Origin: Kudoa neothunni
Taxonomy: Eukaryota; Cnidaria
Assembly (NCBI GenBank): GCA_964304625.1
Contig: OZ199838.1
Location: forward strand, 1,612,001 to 1,676,000
Length of the DNA: 64,000 nucleotides
Reading direction: 5' to 3'
Each line of letters starts with the position of its first letter. Position 1 is the stretch's first letter. The notes under the pieces were generated by a model. It saw nothing but the letters and a program-made list of their open reading frames with translations, was not told the origin of the DNA and searched no databases. The position numbers and the translations under genes are program-made. Of the stretch, positions 15,001 through 25,556 are shown one piece after another.

Positions 15001-17821
15001 AAACTTAGTCATACTCTTATTCATTTAAAAATCAATTTTTAGTTAAAATTAAATAAATAATAAATATACGAGATTCAAAGGCCTTTAGATACTAAAAACT
15101 ATTAGTTCAGTTTTGAAAAAGTGATTTACTATTTTATATCCTTAAGGGAAAAATTTGATGTTGGTTTTATTTAAAGTTTATTTTATACTAAAAGATTACA
15201 TGAAAAATTCTAGAGAAAATAAAAAGGTAAAGATAGAAATTTCGAAAAATAAAATAATTGGGGTTCCTAAAATACCCCGTCCGTCCTGCCTGTAAGGGTT
15301 AAAGGAGTTTATAAGTTGTACGTGGCTTTGGAAAATATAGACCAATCAATAAAAAAATACATCTGAAAAATCCATGTAATACGATGTTTCTTCGTGTACT
15401 GTTATCCCATTAAGAGTAAATATGTAAATTTTAAACAATAATATTTCCATTTTTTGTGTACTTTAAAAACACACTAGCAATATAAAATTTAGATAGTTAT
15501 AAAATATTTTTTCAACTATTTATCACACAATTTATGGAGAATAAAACATTTTTTTATCGCATAGATTCCTATATCAGTTTAGCGAATGTAGTGAACGTTT
15601 TTGTTTGTTTAAAAATAATAAAAAATTTTCATTTAAAGTTATTTTGTAAAGAATAATTTCATTTTTATTTTATCGACTAAAATCGTAATTTTCGATTTAG
15701 TGGACTTTAATCGTCGAATTTTTAAAAAAGTTTCGACGTTTATTTTCTGGGGAAATTAGAAATATTCTGAATAATTTAAAAGGGATAGTAACTAGAGAGA
15801 AATTGATATTTTTGTTGAATGTATCGACATAGAGAAGAAGGAAAACGAATCATCCTGTAAATATTGCAATGTGAATTTATCTCTACAACAAAGTAGAATT
15901 TACAAGAAAATAAATTCAATGAAACATCTTTTAAAAAGCGTTTCAAGACACTTTTCTGCCAGTTATTTTTTTGGAGAGAAAAAATGGGGGAAAATTATGA
16001 AAATTTTAGTTCCTGTTATTGTTCTCGACGTTCTCCAGCTATCTTCTTTGATAAAAAAGTTTTTATGAGGGGCCTGTTCCAAATTTTTTTAAATTTAAAA
16101 TGTTTAAACACACACACACACACATGTTCACTACTGAATCAACCGGAATAAACTTTGATTTTAGTCGTCGAATTTTTCAAATAACCACCGAGATAAAACT
16201 CGTAAAGAAATTATTTTGATTTCGCCCAATATAATCTGAAAAATTATTAAAACAATCAAAAAAATTTTTGAATCAGGACTAAAACAATTAATGATGTAAA
16301 AATAACCTCAATATCATGGAAGTGGCTATTTTCACGATACATAATATTCAGGCGTCATTAGTGTTGATTATTTTTAAATAAAACCAAATTAAATCTGTGT
16401 ATAGCCTATAAGTGGGGGTTGCTGAGAATAAAAAATATCATTTGGCAAGCGTACCTATCGCTTGGGAATAAGATTTACCGGGAGGATAAAAAAATGTATA
16501 TTATCCAGAAAAAATCAACTAACTACAATATTACCTTTTCCAGTATTTTAAACTATATATTTTTCGTTAAAAAATAATGTTACGCGTTTGAGTAGGTTGT
16601 TTTTTCGGATAAAACAACTGATTGGATGAATTAATTAACTCATTCACTCTAACTACTTCACAAATATTTATATAAAAACATTAATTTTTAAGCATTATAT
16701 AAGTAAGTATAAAATTACTCTCGCCAAGTAAAATTGCCAAGATCCATGTCGAATCGAATAATAGAACGAATATTCGATCAGTTTATTACCCAGAACAATA
16801 TTCACCTACATCAATCACAAATTATATAACGGCGTTCACCTATAGGATCATAATGAGCTGTACTGAGTCGGTAACAAGTTTAACCCTTTTTATGGATCTC
16901 ATCATTATTTTAAGTAGGTTGTAGTAATCGTGTACAGTTGATTCGGGTGATCCATCAATTACAAACCTAAATGATATTGTCAAAACAACATATGTTATTT
17001 AATTTATTATACTCTTCAGTTTCACCCTGCATGTCCATAAAGGTTGGTTCAAACGCACCAGCTGAGTTCATAGAGAATGCTATTTTTGGTGGGTTAAATT
17101 TGAACAGTGGATATAATCTCACTTTTGTACACCTTCTGAATCAATTCATAATACCTGGAAGTGCTAAATTTTTACATTAATAACAACAATATTCAGCTTA
17201 TTTTTATATAAAACGAAGTATTACTTGTTGTAAATGTGGAGATCCATTCCATACAGGTATAAATTTATTTGATTATTGTTTATTGTGAATGCTAAAATCA
17301 TTGTAATGCCGTGAGGTATATTATACAGGAGTTGAACTTGAGTAGGATTCATGGATATCGTCGTAGGAAAGCTTCTCAGAAAAGGATGGACCAGCCCAAT
17401 ATTTGAATATGAAGTAGCCATCAACAATTCTAATTAAAAAATATTATTTTAGTATGTTAAGCCATGAGCATGATGCGACAAAGCAACTACCTTATAGAAT
17501 AATCTTTATGGAAATACTCCACCCCGGAGAACATCACCTTTCCCGCTATCACCGAGACTGTGAGAGATTCTATAGCCGATTCGGAAAAACAAAAGTCATA
17601 AAGTGTGTCAAAAAATTATACTAACTTATTTTTAGGTAGGAGTTTTCTTTCAAAATTAGCCTATTCACTAGGAAAGTCATCAATGAACCGAAAATCCTAG
17701 ACATGTAGAAAACCAAAAACAAAACCCATGATCCTAAAACTGCCGAGGCAAAAAACACCCAAACCCATAGGTTATTTCCGTAAGGTGAACCTCCAGCTGT
17801 AGGAGTTGTTGTTAGCTCCAT
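1..17821 (-). CDS. BLTP1: Bridge-like lipid transfer protein 1 (KIAA1109/tweek), 3' end outside window
   Basis: Giant rod-shaped protein of the VPS13/Csf1 (RBG) class that carries lipids between membranes at ER contact sites. The ATG at 17821 opens a short N-terminus with one membrane helix (NLWVWVFFASAVLGSW). Exons then follow the human protein in order: 17626-17821, 17491-17569 (IAGKVMFSGVEY), 17429 to about 17330 (YSIRIVDGYFIF), several small ones to about 16990, 13472-13558, 12392-13399 (motif MNYGPWFEERRQQ, human FNYGPWADRQRD), 11832-12321, 11663-11800, 6097-10278 (one 4182-nt exon), 5637-5903, 4537-5599, 4306-4474, 1632-2827, 212-1585 (FNVFIFHPY, human FSLYVFHPY) and 1-152. Splice phases agree across nearly all junctions from 13399 downward. 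About the last 400-450 residues should lie left of position 1. The small exons between 16990 and 17430 are the least certain. Confidence 0.93.
2828..4305 (-). other. BLTP1 intron, plus upstream exon flank
   Basis: A gap of about 1.48 kb in the BLTP1 gene between the exon ending at 4306 and the exon starting at 2827. It is very AT-rich. At 3388 it contains TTAACCCATTAG followed by ACATGGCAACAATAC, which resembles a TTAACCC terminus near 40547, so a decayed piggyBac-like end may lie here. Nothing else is supported. Confidence 0.6.
10279..11662 (-). other. BLTP1 intron, AT-rich, empty
   Basis: Intron of 1384 nt between the exon ending at 11663 (ITE, then GTAATT donor) and the giant exon starting at 10278 (ctatag acceptor, AQKNSLL). 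The phase is 0 on both sides. I see no gene, RNA or recognisable repeat. Confidence 0.75.
11801..11831 (-). other. Candidate 31-nt mini-intron in BLTP1
   Basis: The reading frames on either side (…NTLHN and SMDIPVRYHLP…) are both needed for the family alignment but are out of register. Removing GTAACC…GATGAG (31 nt) joins them in phase 0 to phase 0. A real frameshift or a sequencing error is the alternative. Confidence 0.5.
14361..15298. mobile_element. piggyBac-like non-autonomous element, TTAA target site
   Basis: A 938-bp segment flanked by TTAA at 14357-14360 and at 15299-15302. The left end reads CCTTCGGAAGACAGAAC and the right end, inverted, CCCTTACAGGCAGGAC, which are imperfect terminal inverted repeats of the type used by piggyBac elements. 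Subterminal G/C runs occur on both sides (CGGGGGTGCC near 14391, TGGGGTTCCT near 15259). No transposase frame is present, so it would be moved in trans. The family call rests on the TTAA target and the end pairing only. Confidence 0.55.
14847..14915. mobile_element. 69-bp palindromic pogo/Tigger-like MITE, TA target
   Basis: Runs CAGT…ACTG with TA on both sides (14845-14846 and 14916-14917). The 5' arm CAGTCGTGCCTCGATATTG pairs with the inverted 3' arm CAGTAATGTCTCCATATTG, so almost the whole element can fold as one hairpin. It lies inside the piggyBac-like element at 14361-15298 and is therefore the younger insertion. Confidence 0.7.
15780..16070 (+). pseudogene. Relic of a hAT transposase N-terminus
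   Basis: The plus-strand reading SCKYCNVNLSLQQSRI followed by INSMKHL closely resembles the BED-like zinc finger of the hAT transposase at 53398-54973 (CKYCKLVLPLKQNRI…SQKHA). Only the finger region survives. No terminal repeats or catalytic residues were found around it. Confidence 0.5.
16109..16124. repeat. (CA)8 microsatellite
   Basis: Eight CA units inside the large BLTP1 intron. Confidence 0.9.
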
Positions 17822-20800
17822 TGCACGTCGATCTCAAATAGCTAACTCCGAATCCATTTAAATAGGATTACTCTTCTTGGATATTAATAATCCCATTAGT
17901 AATCAACACTACAATGGGAATTGGACTATTGGCATAGAAAATCAATATCAATTAAACTAGAACCTACAATGTGTTTATCAGTGTAGGTAAAGAGATATTT
18001 ATTGATAATTACCATATTTATAAATCTAGCTATTAAATTTATTCATTTATTTTTCGAATATATATTTGTTTAAAATTTAATTCATTCGTTTCAAAATTAG
18101 TCGAAAATTAATATTATGAAGTCCTTTGACTTGTTATTTTTTCATAAATTAATTATTATTAACCTTTTGTATTACTGAAAATATGCGTATTATAATAAAA
18201 TTAAGAACGAGAATATTTTCCTAATAAATATTTCAATAAAAATTTTAATAATATCCGTAAATAATATTTATCAATCAAATTTGATTAAAATGAGGAAATC
18301 TTATTAGATATTAAATGTTTATACATGCTCCAATGCAGCAGTTCCAAATTCCAACCTGAAATAATTCATGCTAACACTCTGTAAGATATTATGGAACCCT
18401 ATCACTTACGATAACAAACAGGGTTAATTACATATTTGATATGTAAGCAAACCAATAATAATAAAAAATTTGATTGATCAAGCGGATTTATCGTCTAGTG
18501 AGAGAGTTTGATTGTTTATTTTTACACCTTTTAACCGAATTTGTTTCTTTACATCATGTAAATCTAATCTTTAATTTATTCAATATTTAATTAAATCTAG
18601 TATGAAAAGTTGAATAAAGTTTTACTTTTGAAAATATTTATTCATACCTTATTATTTAAATGTTTATCCATTAAAATTGAAAGAGAAACATAAAATTAAT
18701 TAATACACTTATTGAATAATATATCTAATGGGGAATTTTAACCAATATATCCTGAAAATATGGAAGAAAATGGATTCAAACTAATTTTTAAATCTAAATT
18801 GGTTAAATAAAAAGACGTCGGTTAATTTTGAGAATGTTACAGTTGTGTCTCTTGAATTTTCTAACCATTTATAAATTTGGGTACTGCTAAGAAATAATTA
18901 CATTATTATCTCGCAAACAGATATATGTCAAATTATTTAAGAATAAAATAATTAATATGAAATGGCAAGGTAATTTTGTATTGCATCGCAATTCTAAGGT
19001 CAAGAAAGCCCGTTTTGATTCGACATTTCGTAGTGAATTTGACCATGTCAAGAATACAGTGGCCTGGGCAATATTGCATAGTGGTTTTAGGACGAGATCG
19101 CATACCTCGAGGTTACGAGTTCGAAACCTAGTCCAGGCGTTCCTGAACTCCTAATCGAAATTGAGTATGCAGGCTGTAGTGATCGCAATGATCTACGTTT
19201 TATCGTGGTCTTGCTTGTAGCTGGGAGGGGGGTCTGACGGAAGGGTAGAACTCGGAGTTCATAAACGCCTTGGTACAGGAACGACATAAACCCAATTAGG
19301 TAGGTAGGTGGTTTCCGTAGAGCCGATGCTTGTATTCAGACGACTTTCCCAGACTAATTCTGGGTTAGTCCAGGGTATGGTTGGGGTGGCGGTTTCTCCG
19401 AAATTATCGCATAAACGTAAGTCGCCTTAATATGATATGAGGTTGCGGTGCCTACAACGTAAATGGAGAAGGTCTAACCAGCCAAAACATCACAACCTAA
19501 CAAGTTCCGCCAGGGATTTGACCTTGTAAACAAAAAAAATATCAAGAATACAGGGGGGTGTTGCCGAGAAATTTATAATTGTCCGTTGTTATAATTCAGT
19601 TTAATCAATAACCAATAAAGGGTTCAAGAATGGATCGTGTCGAAATTTGGTCTTAGTATAGAATAATTATATATTTTGGTAATAAATATATTTTAAATAT
19701 AAACAACATTCAACCCTCGGTAGAATCCTATCGATAGATGAAAAACTTTCCAGCTGTGACATTTCCAACAAACGGAAACTCAAACGAAGGGAGACTATAT
19801 TAGTGATTTAATTTAATAGCGAGTAGGCCTTTAAATAATCGAGGGTGATTATGTGTTGATGTGAGGATTATTAAGGATTTGGATAGGGATTTCATGATTC
19901 CAACGTTTTGTGGGTGTTACTAATTTTTACAAACATTTTGATAGATAATACATCTTAGTAAATTAATTATATTAGTTTAAAAAGCTTAAAACACTCAACC
20001 TCACAAAAAAATTAAAGTAGATTATAAAATATGACGTAAAATTCCAATTTTTATTAAAAAATTAAGTATTCAATGTTTTTTAAATTTTAGATCGTTTTTA
20101 TACTGTTGAGATAAATAAAAAAAATGTCGTTAAATTATTAATTTCCATAGTTGATTTAACTAAAAATGCTTAAAAATCGTATATTTTGAATTTTGACGAT
20201 TATTATACTTTAAACTTAATCTTATTTAAAAAGTAATTATATAGTATTTTTGTTTTCAGTAATTTAATTGATGTAAATAAAAAGATAACTTAATAAAATA
20301 AAATAAATACTTTCATGTTTTAATTTTGGAACAAATATTGCAATAACAATTTTTTAATAGTGAATAAGTTAAGCAAAAAAATTTATAAACTAAAAACCAC
20401 ATTAAGTTACATCATAATTAAATTAAAACTTCATAGTTTTAATTTTGAATAGAATAAATCAGAAAGTCCTGTTTTTAAAATACAAAATCAATATTGAACA
20501 TTTACAAATTTATTACTAACCTAACGGATACAAATAAACAAAAATTCAGTGAACTATTAACGACTTAGAATTTGCTAAAATTATCGATAAATAATAATTT
20601 TTTTATGTATTAATCAACAACATAGAGAAGAGATTCCACGCGAATCCGAATATGTTCGATTTAAGATTTATTTCTGGTTTAAAGGTGAATTATTTTTAAG
20701 CTGAATTTAACTACATAATGTAATTTTATATGATCAGAACAATCATGAAAAATTAAAAAAAAGTGAATTAACAAGACGGATTGTAGGAACGACTTTATTT

Positions 20801-23272
20801 CCAATTTTGTATGCGACACCTCCCTAAGTTCTACACAGATATTGTAGTTTAGCCGATATTTTAAAAGAAATAAAATAGTTTATTCCAAAAAATAATGCGC
20901 TGCTGAATTTTGATAAGAAATAGTCTCCTAACATGAATTACAAAAATCCACTGTGGACGAATCACACAATCTTGTTAATAAGTTGCCTTAATCTCTTCGA
21001 AATAGAGGATAATCCATATACCCTGGAAAATTCTCCCTCTAAATTTCGAGGATCCTCGACCCTCGATTTTTGAAGGCCTAATAGCGAGCCATGCGCCAAT
21101 AACTCTGATGATGAATGTCAAAAGGAACAATTAGTCGTCAAAATGGCTGCATCTAAAATTCAAGGAGTCTTAATAATTCTTAAACAAACCTTTACGAGCG
21201 AAGATCCAGAAGATCTGTGATTTACATCGCATTATTTATGGACCGAAAATCAGCTCTTCTAAAAGGATGAAAAATGCAGATAAAATAAAAAATGGAAACC
21301 TCTTTTTAATATATAAAGGAATTTATGCTTAAAAACGAGCCAATAAATGGTTGAATCGATTTTATTGTATAATGCGCATGAGCATAACATGGTATTGAGT
21401 AGTAAATTGGTGGCCTTAATTACTGCCGTGATACCGAGGGGCGACTACGAATGTATTATGCCACGGTGAATTCTCTCTTGGAGAGTTTGGATTCCTGATA
21501 AAAATGCAACATGGAGATGGTTGGCAAAATACAAATTTGACTTATTGAAATTTAGAAATCGTTACCAACTACTAAATATTCAAAAATTATATTTAATAAA
21601 TAAACAATAAAATTTAACAAATTATTTAAAAATAAACTATTTAAAATATTTTGAAATTTTTCTATTGACTAAATATAAAATTAGGTAAAATCGACTGCGA
21701 TATATTTTGATAAATATTTTGAACCGACAAAATTAATTTTTTAATCTATTAAACCAATATCTGAAAGAGAACTGCTAGTTTGAGCCTGATACTGAGCTTT
21801 GGTATTTGGTTTTCTCTTTAATTCTAAAAATATGAGACCTAAAATCGAATTATTTTTGGAGTATGACCTAGAATTTGACTGTCAACGTTGAAGAAACTGG
21901 TCCAAACACAATTTTCAGCTAACCTGATAGAATCATAGAACCTGGTACATGTCGTATGTTACACGGCTCTGGATTAATCGATCCAAGATTGAAACTTGCT
22001 TTAATAAAACCCACTTTTTATTTGTTAGAATGTTTCAATCTAATCTTCTAACGGAAAATCTATCGTTTTGAATATAAGTTGACTGCTACAGTTTATATTA
22101 GTGGGCTGGTCGAATTGATGTTTGAATCCTATGGTGTGAATTAAATAATCTGAATTTGTTGAGCTGTCCGACTACCCATAAAAATTGGGGACTGGAATTA
22201 AGACCATTATATTACGATAACTGTATCGATAAAAGATTCAATAGTAACCAACCGAATATTCCACAAGGTAAATGGCTTTTCATGAAATCTTGCAGTTGGT
22301 GAAAATAACCGACGTATTATTTTTATCGATTTATTAAAGTTTTAGGGCATCTTGCTCCATATTTTTGATGCACTTGTCCCACAGAGGATTACCTTATTGA
22401 ATCCAGTGTGTATTTAGATAGATAATGTGATTGAGAAACGAAATTATGCTTCTAAACCCCCTTCTATCCAATGTTTATGTTTAAAATTCAATTATATAAT
22501 TTGAATTATTTTATAAACAAATATTATTATTATTTAAATAAATTCGATTGTTTTTAAGTCATCTCTAACTCTTTATTATTTTTTTAATTAAAAATTTTAA
22601 TTGATCAATTTGACTAGATAATAATATTTATATATAATTTTAATATAAAAGAACTCAAGAAATGTAGTTTTTATTAGAAATAAGTGTTTCCCATTAATAT
22701 TTGAATAACAAGTAATGCAACAAATATATACATCGAAAATTAATATCTTCCATATAGTAATAAAGAAATAAATTTTTTTCCTATTATAATAATCAAATCT
22801 TGCACGATAACTATCAATAGAAATCTTATAAGTTAAAGTTATAACTTAAACTTACGCGTAATAAAATAAATAAATTATAGACCCACCTCGTCATGTTTCA
22901 TCTATGTACATAATTTCATATAATTATTTTTAAACAAGTAAAACTTAACTATCTCTCTATATATCCAATTTAAAATATTCCAACAATTTATTCCATCTTA
23001 TAATGAGAGGTTCTCGAATTTATTTCTTTTTTTATTTGACATTGAGTTTTGAAAACGCAATGATTTTTAAAATAAAATCGGGAATAAGCAAAAAAATCTA
23101 CTTCAAAAAAAGTTGGAGTTAATGTATCTTTTTATAAATATCAATAAACTCGCTTTATTTTTTAATATTTCGTCGAATTTATAAATTTTCAACTACATAA
23201 ATAATTAATAAATATATTTATATTACCTCTGTAACATTATCATTGTAAAATTCAATAAATATTGCGAAACCC
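17822..23272. other. Gene-free AT-rich interval
   Basis: No convincing gene in about 5.4 kb upstream of the BLTP1 start. It contains the SINE at 19060-19541. The stretch 20790-22400 is somewhat richer in G+C and holds a GGATCC-centred palindrome (cgaggatcctcg near 21047); it may be old repeat debris, but I could not assign it. BLTP1's promoter should lie just right of 17821, but no motif stands out. Confidence 0.6.
19060..19541 (+). mobile_element. tRNA-derived SINE, copy 1 (482 bp)
   Basis: The head (19062-19138) resembles a tRNA gene: a 7-bp acceptor stem GCCTGGG/TCCAGGC, an A-box-like TTGCATAGTGG and a B-box-like AGTTCGAAACC. A G+C-richer body follows, ending in ACCTTGTAAACAAAAAAAAT. A perfect 12-bp target duplication TCAAGAATACAG flanks it (19048-19059 and 19542-19553). 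A second copy with the same tail lies inverted at 35607-36089. The two pol III boxes suggest internal transcription; the partner LINE that would move it is not identified. Confidence 0.88.
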
Positions 23273-23632
23273 CATCTAAAATCTACAATCTAAAATCTAA
23301 AATCTACAATCTAAAATTAAAATCTACAATCTAAAATTAAAATCTACAATCTAAAATTAAAATCTACAATCTAAAATTAAAATCCACAATCTAAAATTAA
23401 AATCTACAATCTAAAATTAAAATCTACAATCTAAAATTAAAATCTACAATCTAAAATTAAAATCCACAATCTAAAATTAAAATCTACAATCTAAAATTAA
23501 AATCTACAATCTAAAATTAAAATCCACAATCTAAAATTAAAATCTACAATCTAAAATTAAAATCCACAATCTAAAATTAAAATCTACAATCTAAAATTAA
23601 AATCTACAATCTAAAATTAAAATCTATCTAAT
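23273..23632. repeat. 20-bp minisatellite, 16 full units plus seed
   Basis: The unit AATCTACAATCTAAAATTAA repeats 16 times in exact register from 23301 to 23620. It is preceded by 7-mers ATCTAAA/ATCTACA (23273-23300) from which the unit seems built (7+7+6), and is followed by a degenerate unit. Units 5, 9, 12 and 14 carry C in place of T at position 5; otherwise the copies are identical. It sits 340 bp downstream of the MARCH-like gene. Confidence 0.95.
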
Positions 23633-23971
23633 ATCTAATGGATTTAATACCTCTAATAAAGATGCGATTATAATTAACGCCTGATGTAAACATTGTGTGT
23701 TAATTCATTTAACCCGACAAAATCTGGAAAAGAGTTGCTGTAGCTTATTAATTCCTCCATAGCAATCATTATTACCCGGAAATTTCGAGAAAATCGCCCA
23801 TTGGGATAATAAAGAACCAATAATAAAATTACGATAAAATGTAAGTGTTTAGGTTAAAAAAATATTGAAATGATAAACAAAAAGTCTGTGTGTAGACAAA
23901 TATCGAAAAAGTCACCAAACAGAAATGAGTACAAAAGATAAACATAACTCGAGCAGTATTATTAACACTGT
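23633..23971. other. Downstream flank of the MARCH-like gene
   Basis: 339 bp between the minisatellite and the MARCH-like stop codon. Probably 3' UTR and flank; no other feature seen. Confidence 0.5.
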
Positions 23972-24724
23972 TTATTTTGGACTTTGGCAGTTGATAAATT
24001 TCCCGGTTTTGGGATCGACTATGAGTAGCTCGTGGTTTTTTTTCATCCACTTGGAAAATTCATCTATAAATACTTTCAACCATACTGAAAGCAACGCCAG
24101 CGTTATCAGTGATCCAATAATACTCATCATGTACAGGAAAATACAATTGTTATTTACACAAGATCGTCTGGTTTCCATGATTACCAGTCCTATATTGAGG
24201 GCGATCACCATTAGACAAATAATCAACCAAAGTATTGGCGATCTTGGGAAGGCCCGCCATTTCCACTATGCAAGTTGATCGATTAGCAAATTGTCATAAA
24301 TTATGTGTTTGGTTACTTTTTTCAAAGGTAAAATTTTGTAGGAGATATCAAATTTATAGTTGCAAAGTTCGCAAGCATTTCGACGCGACAAATGTAGCCA
24401 GGTGGTTAAGCACTGGAAATGATAGTTGGCAAGACTACCTTTACAATTGCATAAATGGACGAGACGGTCGTCGGTGCTATTTTCCACTTGGCATATTCTA
24501 CAAATTGGTAGGTTGTTGTTATTGTTGGTGTCGACGGACATATTGTTATGCTGGGTTGCGGATGTTGTTACTACTGGTGCTACCTCAGTGTCGCAGCAGA
24601 TGGACGATAATAGTTGTTGGGTGGGGGTTGTTGTTGTTGTTGGTTTCAACGGTCTAACGAATAGATTTCGAAAATTTAATGCATTGTTAGCAACCGATTT
24701 AACCAACAGCGAAGGTGTAGACAA
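23972..24724 (-). CDS. MARCH-like RING-CH membrane E3 ubiquitin ligase
   Basis: Two exons, 24317-24724 and 23972-24265, split by a 51-nt GT…AG intron, give 233 residues. An Asn/Thr-rich N-terminus is followed by a RING-CH (RINGv) finger at about residues 74-123: CRICQ, then HLCNCKGSLANYHFQCLTTW and ACELCNY, the C4HC3 order of the MARCH family. After the finger come KWRAFPRSP, two hydrophobic spans (about residues 148-170 and 178-202) and a short tail KWMKKNHELL, which fits the MARCH2/3/4/9 type with two membrane helices and the finger in the cytosol. These enzymes ubiquitinate membrane cargo in endosomes and the secretory pathway. Which paralogue it is cannot be settled here. Confidence 0.88.
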
Positions 24725-24819
24725 GAAAGTCCTATTGGATTGACTAATGTTATTAGTGTGGTATGATTTGGGATGTTACGATCTAATTTATGCATAGATT
24801 AGGATAAATGATTAATAGT

Positions 24820-25110
24820 TTAAAAAATTCTAATCGGTTTAACACACAAAGTGATCCCACTAAGAATAAATGTGTTTGCTGAACGTATTATAATACCATG
24901 TAATATGGTGATATTGTCATCGATGTGGAAGTGGCTGGTTAGGAGTGTATTCTCGTTGATGAGTTCCACATTATCACCATCACTTAAAGCTTTGATGTGG
25001 GCAGGCTGATTTTTGTGAGCCAACTCATTGCTCAATCTCAATCTCGAGGATCTGCACTCTAGGGGAGTACGGTCACATTGGCTATTCGGGTTGTTTTGTG
25101 ATGGCAACAT
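24820..25110 (-). CDS. Hypothetical short protein
   Basis: A 96-codon frame on the same strand as the MARCH-like gene and ending 95 bp before its ATG. The first half is polar (QNNPNSQCDRTPLECRSS), then DDNITILHGIIIRSANTF and a hydrophobic C-terminus FILSGITLCVKPIRIF. I do not recognise it. It may be an exon of a longer gene, or a chance frame in upstream sequence. Confidence 0.3.
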   Translation of the reverse strand: MLPSQNNPNSQCDRTPLECRSSRLRLSNELAHKNQPAHIKALSDGDNVELINENTLLTSHFHIDDNITILHGIIIRSANTFILSGITLCVKPIRIF

Positions 25111-25556
25111 GAAAAGCTAACCGACAACAGAACCCCGTTATAAATTGAAATATCTGTGAATATGCCACTACCTACACACACTGCTCTTAACCACTCATCT
25201 CAATAACACACTGAATAGATTATTTGATTGGTAGAATATTGAAAAGGAATAAAATTGCCATTCATTACATAACAACAATATCATAATGAGATCTATTTAG
25301 TTAGGGGGTTGTTTGTGTGGTTTGAATTGGTATAACAACAAAAACAACACCACAGCCATTTAACACATATCATCCAATCAATATGGTGATTGATGATGGG
25401 GTTCAATCGTCCAATACACACATTGCCATATTGAAGAATTCAAACCAATAATTCAATACAACACTAATCTAATGCCATGGATGCGCGGCGGCACAAACTC
25501 CGATTGCGCTTAAGGTGGGGTGGTTGTGAAATTCAACCCTCGTTTGATTTGTTCCC
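25111..25556. promoter_or_regulatory. Probable divergent upstream region of STAG and the minus-strand genes
   Basis: 446 bp between the hypothetical minus-strand frame and the STAG start codon. Richer in CA/TG words than its surroundings. No specific promoter motif is claimed. Confidence 0.3.

Larger units (their letters stand above)
13559..16985 (-). other. Large BLTP1 intron with transposon insertions
   Basis: A stretch of about 3.4 kb without host coding sequence, between the exon starting at 13558 and the small N-terminal exons near 17 kb. It holds a piggyBac-like element, a pogo-like MITE inside that, a hAT relic and a short CA repeat, each listed separately. The 5' boundary of the intron (near 16985) is not firmly placed. 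Confidence 0.65.

Noticed and set aside
19062-19138. A functional tRNA gene
   Set aside because: The acceptor stem pairs, but the anticodon and T arms do not fold properly, and the segment is the head of a SINE with a target duplication at its outer edge.
18957-19287. Frames in both directions around 19.1 kb
   Set aside because: They fall on the tRNA-derived SINE, whose structure and target duplication explain the sequence.
23273-23632. CRISPR-like array
   Set aside because: Units are directly adjacent with no unique spacers; it is a plain minisatellite in a eukaryotic genome.
24235-24743. Plus-strand frames opposite the MARCH-like gene, rich in Val/Leu/Cys
   Set aside because: The RING-CH finger on the minus strand explains the openness; the plus-strand products are reverse images of Asn/Thr runs.
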